Shown: positions 6,290 to 14,600 of the stretch, piece after piece
How the letters are laid out: every line of letters starts with the position of its first letter
Position numbering within the stretch: position 1 is the stretch's first letter
NCBI GenBank assembly: GCA_045531495.1
Contig: JAZSED010000039.1
Span: forward strand, 1 to 26,969
Source: URNF01 sp045531495
GTDB lineage: Bacteria > Bacillota > Clostridia > Oscillospirales > Acutalibacteraceae
Reading direction: 5' to 3'
DNA: 26,969 nt
Notes under the pieces: model-generated
Seen by the model: only the letters and a program-made list of their open reading frames with translations
Databases searched by the model: none
Told to the model about the DNA's origin: nothing
Translations under genes and position numbers: made by a program

Positions 6290-7699
6290 ATGAAGCGTAC
6301 TTCTAAATCCGTTTTCTTCATCGTGTTGGTGCTGATTTTGGCGCTGGCATATACGTCGTTTTTCGGTGTATATACACAGTTCGGCGACCGTACCGATACG
6401 GTGATACGCGGCGCAAAAGATATCCGTTGGGGTATTGATATTCGCGGCGGCGTAGACGTAACATACGGTCCTGTGGATGAATCTGTGACCGTGACAGAGG
6501 CGAATCTGCAGGGTGTAGAAACCATTATCGCAGAACGTCTCATCGGCAAAGGCATTACCGATTACGAGATGTATTCGGATGTTGCTAACCATCAGGTGAT
6601 CGTTCGTTTCCCCTGGAGCAGTGAGGAAAAGGACTTTGACCCTGCCGCGGCGATTGCGGAACTCGGCCAGACCGCACAGTTGGAATTCCGTATGGGCGAC
6701 GAGACAGAGGAAAAAGACGGTAAAACCGTTCCTAAAGGCAGCATTGTTTTGACGGGTAAGGACGTTGCTTCTGCGGAAGCGGTATTTATCCAGAATGACA
6801 ACGGCACGCAAGAGCCGGTTGTACAGTTGACCTTGAACGAATCGGGTAAAAATGCGTTCGCAGAAGCCACTAAAACGCAGGCGGCAAATAAAGGGACCAT
6901 TTCCATTTGGTTGGACGGCGCGATGATTTCCAATCCTACCGTGCAGGACACCATTACGGGCGGTGTGGCGACCATTTCGGGTAGCTTTGAAACCTTGACC
7001 GATGCGGCTGATCTGGCGAACCTCATTAACTCGGGTTCTTTGCCGTTCGCTATCGAAGCGAAAAGCAGCGGTACCGTTTCTCCCACTATGGGCGAGAAGG
7101 CGCTGGAAGCGATGGTGCTGGCCGGTGTGATTGCGTTTGTGTTGATTGCGGTATTTATGATTGTGTACTACCGCTTGCCCGGTCTTGTCGCGGTTATCGC
7201 GCTTATCGGTCAGATTGCGGGTTCTATTGCGGCAATTTCCGGTTACTTCGGTGTGCTGGACAGCTTCACCTTGACCTTGCCGGGTATTGCAGGTATTGTG
7301 CTTTCTATCGGTATCGGTGTTGACGCCAACGTTATTACCGCGGAACGTGTGAAGGAAGAAATTCGCAACGGTAAAACCATTGATAACGCCATTCGTTTGG
7401 GTTCTAAAAACTCCTTCTGGTCCATCTTTGACGGTAACATCTCGGTTGTTATCGTAGCAGTGGTGCTGATGGGTGTGTTCGGTCCTGCGGACGGTATTTG
7501 GAGTATGCTTTTGAAGCCCTTGCTGTTCTGGGCACCCGCGTCTACTACGGGTTCTGTTTACTCCTTCGGTTATACGTTATTTATCGGCGTTATCTTCAAC
7601 TTTGTGATGGGTGTGTGGGCATCCCGTGCGATGCTGCGTTCGGTGTCCCGCTTTAAGTTCCTCCGCAAACCCTGGCTGTATGGAGGTGTAAAAGAATGA
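6290..7699 (+). CDS. secD: Protein translocase subunit SecD
   Basis: With SecF it forms the RND-like accessory complex that uses the proton or sodium gradient to pull preproteins through SecYEG. The 469-residue protein starts with one membrane segment (about 8-28), then the motif DIRWGIDIRGGVDVTY (the family's D1 region), an extracellular domain to about residue 265, and five further membrane segments with GIAGIVLSIGIGVDANVITAERVKEE (the D4-type motif in TM4). I start at the ATG after TTGGAGGATG; an upstream in-frame ATG at 6254 lies before the ribosome site. The stop overlaps the secF start (ATGA). Unlike Bacillus, where SecDF is one polypeptide, the two are separate here. Confidence 0.96.
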   Translation: MKRTSKSVFFIVLVLILALAYTSFFGVYTQFGDRTDTVIRGAKDIRWGIDIRGGVDVTYGPVDESVTVTEANLQGVETIIAERLIGKGITDYEMYSDVANHQVIVRFPWSSEEKDFDPAAAIAELGQTAQLEFRMGDETEEKDGKTVPKGSIVLTGKDVASAEAVFIQNDNGTQEPVVQLTLNESGKNAFAEATKTQAANKGTISIWLDGAMISNPTVQDTITGGVATISGSFETLTDAADLANLINSGSLPFAIEAKSSGTVSPTMGEKALEAMVLAGVIAFVLIAVFMIVYYRLPGLVAVIALIGQIAGSIAAISGYFGVLDSFTLTLPGIAGIVLSIGIGVDANVITAERVKEEIRNGKTIDNAIRLGSKNSFWSIFDGNISVVIVAVVLMGVFGPADGIWSMLLKPLLFWAPASTTGSVYSFGYTLFIGVIFNFVMGVWASRAMLRSVSRFKFLRKPWLYGGVKE

Positions 7700-8616
7700 A
7701 AAATACATTTGATTTTGTAGCACACCGTAAGCTTTTTGCTGTTATTTCTGCGGCGATTTTGGGTGTAGCACTGATTTTTAACCTCATTTTCGGAACCGCA
7801 ATGGATATCACCTTCAAAGGCGGTACATTGATGCGTTACAGCTATGAAGGCACTGTAGATATGGCGGTAGCCGAAAAGACGGCAAAGGACGTACTCGGTA
7901 ACGGCGCCACAGTAAAGCAGGAAACGGTCAATAATACCGCTGTTATCAGCGTTTCGTTGGTGGATGAAATCTCCACCGACAAGCAGACCGCATTAGATGA
8001 TGCAATGGCAAAGGCACTGCCCAACAACAAAGTAGTGCAGTTCAGCTCTAACTCGCTGAAAGCGTCTATGGGCAAACGCTTCTTTGCAAAATGCTTGGTT
8101 GCGGTAGCACTTGCCGCGGCATTCTTGTTGGTTTACGTTGGCTTGCGTTTCCGTAAAATCGGTGGTTTCTCCGCGGGCGCGTTTGCTTTGCTCGCGTTGG
8201 CACACGACCTTTTGCTTGTGTATTTCACCTTTGTTATCTTCCGCATTCCGCTGAACGATAACTTTGTGGCGGTTATGCTGACCATTCTCGGTTACTCTTT
8301 GAACGACACTATCGTTGTGTTTGACCGTGTACGCGAAAACCGTCGCAAGCTGGATCCGAAGACGCCTATTGCCGATGTTGTGAATATGAGTCTTCGTCAG
8401 AGCTTTGTGCGTACCCGCAATACCTCTATTACGACCGGTATTGCAGTTGGTACCATCGCGGTGGTAGCATTGGTTTTACGTATGGACGCTATCATCAGCT
8501 TTGCCGTGCCGATGCTGTTTGGTGTTATCTCGGGCTTTTATTCCTCTATGTTCCTCAGCGTACCGCTGTGGGCAGGCTGGGCAGAACGCCACGGTGATAA
8601 GAAAAAGGCAAAATAA
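7696..8616 (+). CDS. secF: Protein translocase subunit SecF
   Basis: The partner of SecD. The 306-residue length is usual. It begins with one membrane segment (about 12-32) followed by FGTAMDITFKGGTLMRYSYEG, which matches the SecF D1 motif, then an extracytoplasmic domain and five membrane segments with GYSLNDTIVVFDRVRENRR and the RTRNTSITTG region. The start codon overlaps the secD stop by 4 nt, indicating translational coupling; GGAGG lies inside the end of secD. Confidence 0.96.
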   Translation: MKNTFDFVAHRKLFAVISAAILGVALIFNLIFGTAMDITFKGGTLMRYSYEGTVDMAVAEKTAKDVLGNGATVKQETVNNTAVISVSLVDEISTDKQTALDDAMAKALPNNKVVQFSSNSLKASMGKRFFAKCLVAVALAAAFLLVYVGLRFRKIGGFSAGAFALLALAHDLLLVYFTFVIFRIPLNDNFVAVMLTILGYSLNDTIVVFDRVRENRRKLDPKTPIADVVNMSLRQSFVRTRNTSITTGIAVGTIAVVALVLRMDAIISFAVPMLFGVISGFYSSMFLSVPLWAGWAERHGDKKKAK

Positions 8617-8623
8617 GTTTACT

Positions 8624-8657
8624 AAGACCGCGTGGAAACTTCCGCGCGGTCTTTTTT
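8624..8657 (+). terminator. Terminator after secF
   Basis: A 9-bp outer stem AAGACCGCG/CGCGGTCTT (8624-8632 with 8645-8653) with a small inner GGAA/TTCC pairing is followed by a T-run. Confidence 0.88.
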
Positions 8658-8676
8658 ATCTTTTTTGAAAAAGTGC

Positions 8677-8705
8677 TTGCAATTTGTAAATACGTGTGCT
8701 ATAAT
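8677..8705 (+). promoter_or_regulatory. rpmE promoter
   Basis: TTGCAA (8677-8682), 17 bp, TATAAT (8700-8705), 35 bp before the rpmE start codon. Confidence 0.85.
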
Positions 8706-8740
8706 CTTCCCGTTATGGAAATGTAAAAGAGGTGACAAGA

Positions 8741-8947
8741 ATGAAAGAGGCTATCCACCCGAATTATGCACAGACCACGGTTACCTGCATCTGCGGTAAT
8801 GTGATCGAGACAGGTTCAACGAAATCGGATATCCGTGTTGAAATTTGCTCCAAGTGCCATCCGTTTTACACCGGTAAGCAGAAATTGGTTGACAGCGGCG
8901 GCCGCGTAGAGCGTTTCAACAAGCGTTTTGGCTTGTCTGGTAAATAA
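8741..8947 (+). CDS. rpmE: 50S ribosomal protein L31 (zinc-binding form)
   Basis: A 68-residue ribosomal protein of the large subunit, with the L31 signature KEAIHPNY at the start and EICSKCHPFYTGKQK in the middle. The cysteines in TCICGN and CSKC make this the C+ (zinc-containing) type, which many bacteria replace by a zinc-free paralogue under zinc starvation; no such paralogue is in the window. The start ATG follows AGAGGTGA; a GTG at 8732 is inside the ribosome site. Own promoter and terminator. Confidence 0.97.
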   Translation: MKEAIHPNYAQTTVTCICGNVIETGSTKSDIRVEICSKCHPFYTGKQKLVDSGGRVERFNKRFGLSGK

Positions 8948-8962
8948 GCATGATTGCGATGA

Positions 8963-8991
8963 GGCAGTGCAGATTTCTGTACTGCCTTTTT
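8963..8991 (+). terminator. Terminator after rpmE
   Basis: The stem GGCAGTGCAGA with TCTGTACTGCC (8963-8973 with 8976-8986, one G-T pair) is followed by TTTTT. It rules out the long N-terminal extension of the next reading frame. Confidence 0.85.
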
Positions 8992-9057
8992 ACTTATAGG
9001 ACTACCCCTCGGTACTCCTGTGAGATGTTTTTTAGAAAACAATGCGAGGTGAAAAAG

Positions 9058-9684
9058 ATGACCCCGTACCGAACGATATTAAAACCCGCCACAGCGGAAT
9101 TTGTGGATAGACGTTCCCGCTTCATCGGACAGATTATTCCCGCAAGTGATGAAGAAACCGCCCAGCGTTTTATTGAGAGTGTCAAAAAACAATATTGGGA
9201 TGCGCGTCATCACGTGCCCGCGTATAGTATTCGTAACGGCGACATCCGCCGCTTTAGTGACGACGGCGAACCGCAAGGAACGGCGGGGATTCCTGTGTTA
9301 GACGTATTGCAAAAACAGAATATTACCGACTGCTGTGTGGTGGTAACCCGCTATTTTGGTGGCATTTTGCTTGGCGGCGGCGGGCTTGTACGTGCATATT
9401 CGCATACGGCGGCGCTGGCAGTTGAGGCGGCAGGGGTTGCTGAAATGCGCCCTGCTTTTTTAGAGGAAATACAATGCAGCTATACGCAGTACGGTTGGTT
9501 GGCACCGCTTGTTGAAGGCGGTGGCGGTACCATTGTGGATACACAGTATACCGATGAGGTGACGGTTCGCTTTTTGCTGGATACCGAGTTGCAAGGCGGC
9601 TTTGAAAAGCAGTTGACCGAACGCAGTGCAGGGTCTTTGACATCTCATATTTTGGAAGAACAGTACCGCGCGGTATTACTTTGA
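9058..9684 (+). CDS. YigZ/IMPACT family protein
   Basis: A 208-residue protein of the YigZ (UPF0029/IMPACT) family, known in bacteria by fold and conservation rather than by a settled function. The N-terminal domain carries SRFIGQI, ARHHVPAY, SDDGEPQGTAGIPVLDVL and TRYFGGILLGGGGLVRAYS, which are the family hallmarks; the C-terminal domain (from about 135) is the ferredoxin-like EF-G-domain-like part. Start chosen at the ATG after GAGGTGA (9046-9052); the reading frame extends upstream to 8950 but only through the rpmE terminator. It lies just before the dgt-dnaG-rpoD operon. No promoter of good quality was found in the 67 bp before it. Confidence 0.9.
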   Translation: MTPYRTILKPATAEFVDRRSRFIGQIIPASDEETAQRFIESVKKQYWDARHHVPAYSIRNGDIRRFSDDGEPQGTAGIPVLDVLQKQNITDCCVVVTRYFGGILLGGGGLVRAYSHTAALAVEAAGVAEMRPAFLEEIQCSYTQYGWLAPLVEGGGGTIVDTQYTDEVTVRFLLDTELQGGFEKQLTERSAGSLTSHILEEQYRAVLL

Positions 9685-9749
9685 AATTTTTTTGTCTTTT
9701 TTTGCGAAAAAAGAAGGAATTTCACGAAAGAGATGCGTATATATAAATA
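9682..9749 (+). promoter_or_regulatory. AT-rich dyad and weak promoter before dgt
   Basis: Nested inverted repeats start at the stop codon of the preceding gene: TGAAATT (9682-9688) with AATTTCA (9718-9724), and TCTTTTTT (9695-9702) with AAAAAAGA (9707-9714), loop TGCG. Immediately after is a possible weak promoter, TTCACG (9721-9726), 17 bp, TAAATA (9744-9749). This may be the promoter/leader of the macromolecular-synthesis operon. Confidence 0.35.
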
Positions 9750-9775
9750 TATGGCCTTTTTTGAGGAGGGATAGT

Positions 9776-10783
9776 GTGACTGTACGAGAACGGTATGAAC
9801 AGCTTGAGAAGGAAATGCTGGCACCCCACGCGGCGTTTTCTGCGGAAGCGAAGCGGGATAGGGAAGAAACACCTTGCTTGTACCGCACCGCATTTCAGCG
9901 GGATAGAGATAGGATTGTACACTCCAAATCTTTCCGCCGATTGAAGCATAAAACACAGGTGTTTTTGTCTCCTGAAGGGGACCATTACCGCACCCGTTTG
10001 ACCCACACGCTGGAGGTTTCGCAGATTGCGCGCACCATTGCGCGTGCACTGCGCCTTAACGAAGATTTGACCGAAGCGATTTCGCTGGGACATGATTTGG
10101 GGCACACCCCCTTTGGACACGCAGGTGAGCGTGCACTCGATGCACTGATGGAAGATGAGGGCGGTTTTCGCCACTATGACCAAAGTGTACGTATCGTAGA
10201 AAAGCTTGAAAAAGACGGTGAGGGCTTAAATCTTACCACAGCGGTGCGTGACGGCATTGCCCGACACACCGTAGATCCGTGGGCGGCAACGCTGGAAGGG
10301 CGCATTGTGCGCTTGGCGGATAGAGTGGCGTATGTCAATCACGATATGGATGACGCCATTCGCGCAGGTGTGCTTAAGGAAGCAGACGTGCCCCAAGATG
10401 TGCGCGCGTTTTTGGGTGAAACCCGCGGAGAACGCATTGATACGCTCATTACCGCTATTATCCATAACAGCGGTGACGATATTCGTATGGATGACGAGAC
10501 GCGGCGGTATTTTGACCGTTTACACGCGTTTTTACATAGTGACCTCTACCGCGACTCTGCGGCGAAGGTAGAAGAAAAAAAGGTGGATGCCCTAATTTCG
10601 CAGATGTTCGGTTACTTTATGGAGCATCCCGATAAATTGCCTAACGAATACCTGCTTACCTTGGAAACGGAAGGCAAAAAGATAGCCATTTGTGATTATA
10701 TTGCGAGTATGACCGATAACTACGCGTTGGAAGTATACCATGACCTGTTTATTCCGCGCCGCTGGTCGGTACATATTGAATGA
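9776..10783 (+). CDS. dgt: dNTP triphosphohydrolase (dGTPase family, HD domain)
   Basis: Hydrolyses deoxynucleoside triphosphates to nucleosides and triphosphate; the family tunes dNTP pools. The 335-residue protein has the HD metal-site residues H77, H106-D107 (GHDLGHTPFGHAGE) and D182 (RLADRVAY). The FRRLKHKTQVF and DHYRTRLTHTLEVSQIAR segments are diagnostic of the dGTPase-like group. The start is the GTG at 9776, five nt after GAGGAGGG (9763-9770); the frame is open further upstream but that part has no ribosome site. First gene of the dgt-dnaG-rpoD operon order common in Clostridia, where dgt occupies the position held by rpsU in Proteobacteria. Strict preference for dGTP is not shown by sequence. 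Confidence 0.92.
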   Translation: MTVRERYEQLEKEMLAPHAAFSAEAKRDREETPCLYRTAFQRDRDRIVHSKSFRRLKHKTQVFLSPEGDHYRTRLTHTLEVSQIARTIARALRLNEDLTEAISLGHDLGHTPFGHAGERALDALMEDEGGFRHYDQSVRIVEKLEKDGEGLNLTTAVRDGIARHTVDPWAATLEGRIVRLADRVAYVNHDMDDAIRAGVLKEADVPQDVRAFLGETRGERIDTLITAIIHNSGDDIRMDDETRRYFDRLHAFLHSDLYRDSAAKVEEKKVDALISQMFGYFMEHPDKLPNEYLLTLETEGKKIAICDYIASMTDNYALEVYHDLFIPRRWSVHIE

Positions 10784-10819
10784 TTTGAGGAACTTTTGAA
10801 GAAAGGGGGAGACGATAAT

Positions 10820-12583
10820 ATGGCATTGCCCGAAAGCTTTATACGTGAACTCATATCGCGCAACGACATAGAGAGTGTCGCCTCCTCGTATGTGAATTTT
10901 AAGAGGCGCGGTAAAAACCTTGTGGGTCTTTGCCCGTTTCACGGTGAGAAGACGCCCTCTTTCAATCTCTATCCCGAGACCGAGTCGTTTTACTGCTTTG
11001 GTTGCGGCGCGGGCGGCGACGTTATCACCTTTATTAAGCGTATAGAAAATCTGGATTACATAGACGCTGTCAAGTTTTTGGCAAACCGCAGCGGTATGCA
11101 GATGCCTGAAGAAACACGGGATGACCGCACCTCACAATTGCGTATGCGCATTTTGGAAGCCAACCGAGAGGCGGCAAAGTTTTTCCACGCGCAGTTAACT
11201 ACCCCTGTGGGACGTATCGCGCTGGATTATTACCGTAAACGCGGCTATACCGATGCTACTATTCGTCATTTTGGTCTGGGCTATGCACCGAATGAATGGG
11301 ATGCACTCGGTAAGCATCTGCGTAGCAAGGGCTTTAAGGATGAAGAACTGCAAGCGGCGTTCCTCACCAGACGCGGTAAGAACGGTGGCAGTTACGACCT
11401 GTTCCGCGGACGCATTATGATTCCTATTATTGATATTCGCGGTGCGGTGGTTGGTTTTGGCGGCCGTGTATTGGATGACAGTAAACCGAAATACATAAAC
11501 ACCGAGAATACGTTGGCATATAACAAGAGTAATAACCTGTTTGCTCTGAATTTTGCCAAGTCAGCCGGCAGAGAGCTGATTCTTTGCGAAGGGTATATGG
11601 ATGTTATTGCGATGCACCAGGCGGGCTTTACCAATGCTGTTGCGGCGCTTGGTACGGCATTCCCGCAAGAGCAGGTACGGCTGATTACCCGTTATGCCGA
11701 TAAGGTAAACCTTATCTTTGACGCAGATGAGGCGGGGCAGAAGGCAACAAAACGTGCTTTGGAGGCGCTTCGCCCCACCGGTATAGATATAAAGGTGATT
11801 ACGATACCTGATGGCAAAGACCCCGATGAATTTATCCGCAAAAACGGTGCCTCAAAGTTCCGTCTTCTGATGGAACGGTCGTCTAATGCAATGGAATATC
11901 GTTTGATGACCCTGGCAAGCGGATATGACCTGTCAACGGACAGTGGCAAGGTGCGTTTTTTGGACGAAGCGGCGGCGCTGTTAGCCGGTTGCGGAGAGAT
12001 AGAACGGGATGTGTATGCGGGCCGTCTTTCTCGCGAATTGGACGTTTCCAAAGAGGCGATTTTGGAAAAAACCAAAAAAGTATCCCGCAGAAAGGAACGG
12101 GCAGAAGAAAAGCAAGAGCTTTCCCGTGCAATGAAACAGGATTTGACAGCTCTGCGCAAGGTGAATCCCGATGCGGAAAAATACCCCCGTGCCGCACAAG
12201 CGGAGGAAGCGCTTATCGGTGCTTTGATATTGCACCCCGATTTTATACCAAAGGCATTGTCCGTTTTACCTGCGGATAAAATGGTTACCGCGTTTAATGC
12301 ACGTGTGTATAGTTATCTTGCAGACAGAAAGGCGGCAGGCTTGCTGATAGAATTGCCGTTTTTCTCGGCGGATTTTGAGGATGCCCAGATGGCGTATATT
12401 GCCCGTGCCGTAGAAACGGCTAATAAAAGCGCGTTCACATGGGAAGATACACAGCGGTATATTGATATTATATTGGAAGAAAGCGCTTTGCGCGGTCTTG
12501 GTGACCCGAAGTCGCTGAATAATGAAGATATTCAAGATATTTTAGCGTTAATACGTGAAAGAAAGAATAAAAGCACGCAATAA
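10820..12583 (+). CDS. dnaG: DNA primase
   Basis: Synthesises RNA primers for replication. The 587 residues show, in order: the CHC2 zinc finger (C38, H41, C59, C62 in CPFHGEKTPSF and FYCFGCGAGGD), the RNA polymerase core with DYYRKRG and FRGRIMIPI, the TOPRIM domain with the catalytic glutamate E257 (LCEGYMDVI) and the metal-binding pair D301/D303 (FDADEAG), and a C-terminal helicase-binding helical domain starting near residue 455 (AEEALIGALILHP). The start ATG follows AAAGGGGGAG; an in-frame TTG at 10796 is before this site. It sits 36 bp after dgt and 29 bp before rpoD, so co-transcription is likely. Confidence 0.97.
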   Translation: MALPESFIRELISRNDIESVASSYVNFKRRGKNLVGLCPFHGEKTPSFNLYPETESFYCFGCGAGGDVITFIKRIENLDYIDAVKFLANRSGMQMPEETRDDRTSQLRMRILEANREAAKFFHAQLTTPVGRIALDYYRKRGYTDATIRHFGLGYAPNEWDALGKHLRSKGFKDEELQAAFLTRRGKNGGSYDLFRGRIMIPIIDIRGAVVGFGGRVLDDSKPKYINTENTLAYNKSNNLFALNFAKSAGRELILCEGYMDVIAMHQAGFTNAVAALGTAFPQEQVRLITRYADKVNLIFDADEAGQKATKRALEALRPTGIDIKVITIPDGKDPDEFIRKNGASKFRLLMERSSNAMEYRLMTLASGYDLSTDSGKVRFLDEAAALLAGCGEIERDVYAGRLSRELDVSKEAILEKTKKVSRRKERAEEKQELSRAMKQDLTALRKVNPDAEKYPRAAQAEEALIGALILHPDFIPKALSVLPADKMVTAFNARVYSYLADRKAAGLLIELPFFSADFEDAQMAYIARAVETANKSAFTWEDTQRYIDIILEESALRGLGDPKSLNNEDIQDILALIRERKNKSTQ

Positions 12584-12612
12584 ATGCAAAAGTAGGATGT
12601 GGAGGAATTATT

Positions 12613-13815
12613 ATGGCAAAGAAAAAGACCGATTCTGTTGCAGAGGAAATGCAGGCGGAAAACGTGGAAACCTCGGAAGAAGCGGCGGCTGAACAGGCGG
12701 CTGAAGAGGCACACGCAGCAGGAAAAAGAGACAAAAAACAGCAATGCATTCGCGAACTGATTGAATTGGGCAAGGCAAAAGGCAAGCTCACCAATCACGA
12801 GATTATGGACGCGATGGAAGAGATCGACTACGACCCCGATCAGATGGGAAAACTGTACGAAATGCTGGAGAGTCACAACATTGAGATTATTGACGATTTC
12901 GATGACGCTTCCTTGGATGATTTGACCTTCTCCGGCAACGCTGAAGGAGAAGATGACAGCGATGGCGAGTCCTCTAACGAATCGGTGGCGATTGATGATC
13001 CGGTTAAGGTATATCTGAAAGAAATCGGCCGTGTGCCGCTGCTCTCGTCCGAAGAAGAAATTGACCTTGCTATGCGTATTATGGAAGGTGATGAAGCTGC
13101 AAAGCGCCGCCTGTCCGAAGCCAATCTGCGCCTTGTTGTCAGCATTGCCAAACGCTACGTAGGACGCGGTATGCAGTTCTTGGATTTGATTCAGGAAGGT
13201 AACTTAGGTCTTATCAAAGCGGTAGAAAAGTTTGACTACACCAAAGGCTTTAAGTTCTCCACCTATGCTACTTGGTGGATTCGTCAGGCAATTACCCGTG
13301 CAATTGCCGACCAGGCGCGTACCATTCGTATCCCTGTGCATATGGTGGAAACCATTAACAAGGTGAAGAAGGTTTCCAGCCAACTTTTGCATAAAAACGG
13401 CCATGAACCGTCTGCGGATGAAATCGCGGCGGAATTGGATATGCCTGTGGAAAAGGTGCGCGAGATTATGCGTGTGGCACAGGAGCCCGTCTCTTTGGAA
13501 ACACCTATCGGTGAGGAAGAGGATAGCCACTTGGGTGACTTCATTCCCGATGATGAAGCCCCCGCACCCGCGGATGCGGCTTCCCATACGTTGCTCAAAG
13601 AACAACTCGGTGAAGTGTTATCCACTTTAACCCCCAGAGAGGAAAAGGTACTGCGTTTGCGTTTTGGTTTGGAAGACGGCAGACCGCGTACTTTGGAAGA
13701 AGTGGGTAAAGAGTTTGACGTTACTCGCGAACGCATTCGTCAGATTGAAGCGAAAGCACTCCGCAAGCTGCGCCACCCCAGCCGTAGCAAAAAACTCCGC
13801 GATTTCCTTGATTGA
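12613..13815 (+). CDS. rpoD: RNA polymerase primary sigma factor (sigma A / sigma 70)
   Basis: Directs core RNA polymerase to housekeeping promoters, such as the many TTGACA/TATAAT pairs in this window. The 400-residue protein has an acidic, Ala/Glu-rich N terminus (about 1-40) before a region 1.1-like helical part (about 44-95), region 1.2 (DPVKVYLKEIGRVPLLS, 129-145), the region 2 core with DLIQEGNLGLIKAVEKFDYTKG and FSTYATWWIRQAITRAI (191-231), region 3, and region 4.2 with TLEEVGKEFDVTRERIRQIEAKALRKLRHP. GGAGG at 12601-12605 fixes the start. Last gene of the dgt-dnaG-rpoD cluster, ended by a strong terminator. Confidence 0.98.
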   Translation: MAKKKTDSVAEEMQAENVETSEEAAAEQAAEEAHAAGKRDKKQQCIRELIELGKAKGKLTNHEIMDAMEEIDYDPDQMGKLYEMLESHNIEIIDDFDDASLDDLTFSGNAEGEDDSDGESSNESVAIDDPVKVYLKEIGRVPLLSSEEEIDLAMRIMEGDEAAKRRLSEANLRLVVSIAKRYVGRGMQFLDLIQEGNLGLIKAVEKFDYTKGFKFSTYATWWIRQAITRAIADQARTIRIPVHMVETINKVKKVSSQLLHKNGHEPSADEIAAELDMPVEKVREIMRVAQEPVSLETPIGEEEDSHLGDFIPDDEAPAPADAASHTLLKEQLGEVLSTLTPREEKVLRLRFGLEDGRPRTLEEVGKEFDVTRERIRQIEAKALRKLRHPSRSKKLRDFLD

Positions 13816-13820
13816 TAAAG

Positions 13821-13858
13821 AAAAGCACCGCAAGTCAAAAGACTTGCGGTGCTTTTTT
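13821..13858. terminator. Terminator between rpoD and livF (bidirectional)
   Basis: A 16-bp stem (13821-13836 with 13841-13856, loop AAAA) is followed by a T-run on plus and by CTTTTCTTTATC on minus, serving both convergent operons. Confidence 0.9.
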
Positions 13859-13884
13859 GTGTTTGTTGCTTGTGTAATAACGGT

Positions 13885-14595
13885 TTAACCGCCAAGGTAT
13901 GCTTTTTTCACTTCCTCGCTCTGCGCGAGCTCGGCGCCTGTACCCGAAAGGGCAATGCGGCCGTTTTCCAGCACGTATGCGCGGTCGGAAATCGCTAAGG
14001 ATTTACCCGCGTTCTGTTCTACGAGCAGAATGGTGGTGCCGTTTTTCTGGAAGTTTTTGATAATGTCAAATACCTGGTCAACCAACAGGGGAGAAAGACC
14101 CATGGAGGGTTCGTCCAGCATCAACAGCTCGGGATGGCTCATCATGGCGCGGCCCATAGCAAGCATCTGCTGTTCGCCGCCCGAGAGTGTGCCTGCAATC
14201 TGCGATTTGCGTTCGCCCAGACGCGGGAACCATTCGTAGATTTCTTCCACGTCTTCTTTGATTTTCGCTTTGTTTTTCTCGGTATACGCGCCCATTAACA
14301 GGTTTTCGTACACGGTGAGCTCCTGAAATACACGGCGGCCTTCGGGCACCTGCGTCATACCCAGATGCACGATTTTGTGACAGGGCATCTTGGTGATGTC
14401 GGTGCCGTTGTAGGTGACAGTGCCAGCGGTAGAGGGGATAAGACCCATAATGCTCTGCATGGTGGTGGTTTTACCCGCACCGTTTGCACCGATAAGGGTG
14501 ACGATTTCGCCCTTGTTAACCTCAAAGCTGATACCTTTGAGTGCTTGAATAACACCGTAGAAAACGGTTAAATCTTTTACTTCTAATAATGCCAT
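13885..14595 (-). CDS. livF: Branched-chain amino acid ABC transporter, ATPase LivF
   Basis: One of the two ATPases powering uptake of leucine, isoleucine and valine. 236 residues with Walker A GANGAGKTT, the Q-loop, the signature LSGGEQQMLAMGRAMM, Walker B LLMLDEPSMGLSP and the switch histidine region replaced by LLVEQNA, the usual LivF form. I choose the ATG at 14595, 9 nt after GGAGG (14609-14605). Another ATG at 14601 overlaps the livG stop as TAATG but would leave only 3 nt after the ribosome site. Last gene of the liv operon. Confidence 0.95.
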   Translation of the reverse strand: MALLEVKDLTVFYGVIQALKGISFEVNKGEIVTLIGANGAGKTTTMQSIMGLIPSTAGTVTYNGTDITKMPCHKIVHLGMTQVPEGRRVFQELTVYENLLMGAYTEKNKAKIKEDVEEIYEWFPRLGERKSQIAGTLSGGEQQMLAMGRAMMSHPELLMLDEPSMGLSPLLVDQVFDIIKNFQKNGTTILLVEQNAGKSLAISDRAYVLENGRIALSGTGAELAQSEEVKKAYLGG

Positions 14596-14600
14596 AACCA

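Noticed and set aside
8950..9057. N-terminal extension of the YigZ-family gene
   Set aside because: It would begin inside the rpmE terminator; the ATG at 9058 has a proper GAGGTGA site and gives the normal family length.
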